The notes below the pieces were generated by a model. The model worked only from the letters and a program-made list of their open reading frames with translations, did not search any database and was not told where the DNA came from. From NCBI GenBank assembly GCA_030674185.1, contig JAPXFY010000030.1, positions 40,979,756 through 41,043,755 on the forward strand: DNA of 64,000 nt, in the 5' to 3' direction. Both the position numbers and the translations under genes were made by a program. This DNA is from Monoplex corrugatus. Taxonomy: Eukaryota > Mollusca > Gastropoda > Littorinimorpha > Ranellidae. Every line of letters starts with the position of its first letter. Positions within the stretch are counted from its first letter, which is position 1. Below are positions 63,701-64,000 of this stretch, piece after piece.

Positions 63701-64000
63701 ACAATACAAATACACAGTGGAACTGTACCACAGCCGTGTCCTTTTCACCCCACTTTCAGGCCCAGAATGATGGAGAATGATAGAAGGCGACCTTATCAAG
63801 CTGTCAATCCTACACACAAGGAACTTTTTGAAGAATCAGAGGAATCGTCTGGCCTAACACTATCTCCAACCAGTAACTACTCGAAAAGAGCAGCATCACA
63901 TTATCCAGACTGCCCTTTACTGGACATAACAATGAAAACAATGATAACAGTAAGGCACCAAATCTTGATTCAAGATTCAGATCAAGGCACTCACTCCCAT
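63700..64000. other. Unassigned right end
   Basis: Mixed sequence up to the window edge. No exon or element end recognised. Confidence 0.4.

Overview
This is a repeat-dominated eukaryotic (metazoan) genomic window, not a prokaryotic one. GT-AG introns, non-LTR retrotransposons, Tc1/mariner-like elements, tRNA-derived SINEs and very large simple-sequence arrays all point to an animal genome. The mix of retroelement families and the extreme microsatellite load suggest a mollusc, perhaps a gastropod; that assignment is inference from family resemblance only.

The one host gene I can support is the 3' part of a membrane (receptor-type) guanylate cyclase on the + strand. Eight coding exons lie between 7535 and 36114. 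They encode, in order, the C-terminal half of the kinase-homology domain, the coiled-coil linker, the class III cyclase catalytic domain and an 89-residue tail ending in a stop. All splice phases agree: 1331 nt = 2 nt completing an upstream codon + 442 codons + stop. The ligand-binding and transmembrane exons must lie upstream of the window, so positions 1-7534 are probably intronic. Both metal-binding aspartates and the guanine-specifying Glu and Cys are present, but the normally invariant transition-state arginine reads as Cys.

Layout. 1-7534: a TG-rich minisatellite invaded by an apparently intact LINE (about 170-4190) and by a 5'-truncated LINE with a 12-bp target duplication (5214-5863), then a 28-bp minisatellite and CA repeats. 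7535-36114: cyclase exons separated by introns full of repeats. Intron 1 holds eleven tandem copies of the 3' end of exon 1 fused to TTG repeats; intron 2 a 43-bp minisatellite of about 33 units; intron 3 a complete Tc1-like element, two copies of one MITE and a SINE; intron 4 a telomere-like repeat and a second Tc1-like element; introns 5-6 GAT/CAA/CTA arrays; intron 7 two L2-like LINE copies and several repeat remnants. 36115-46000: LINE remnants (one has given rise to a 59-bp satellite), SINEs, and a third Tc1-like element nested in a LINE. 46000-60000: about 14 kb of drifting pyrimidine-rich tandem arrays, the last 8.8 kb almost without A on the + strand. 60000-64000: T-rich DNA, CA repeats and a LINE copy with a twin-priming-type 5' inversion.

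The host gene and the mobile elements do not form a functional system; the elements are insertions in and around the gene. Most long open frames here come from A-poor repeats, in which no stop codon can arise on either strand. They are not annotated as genes.
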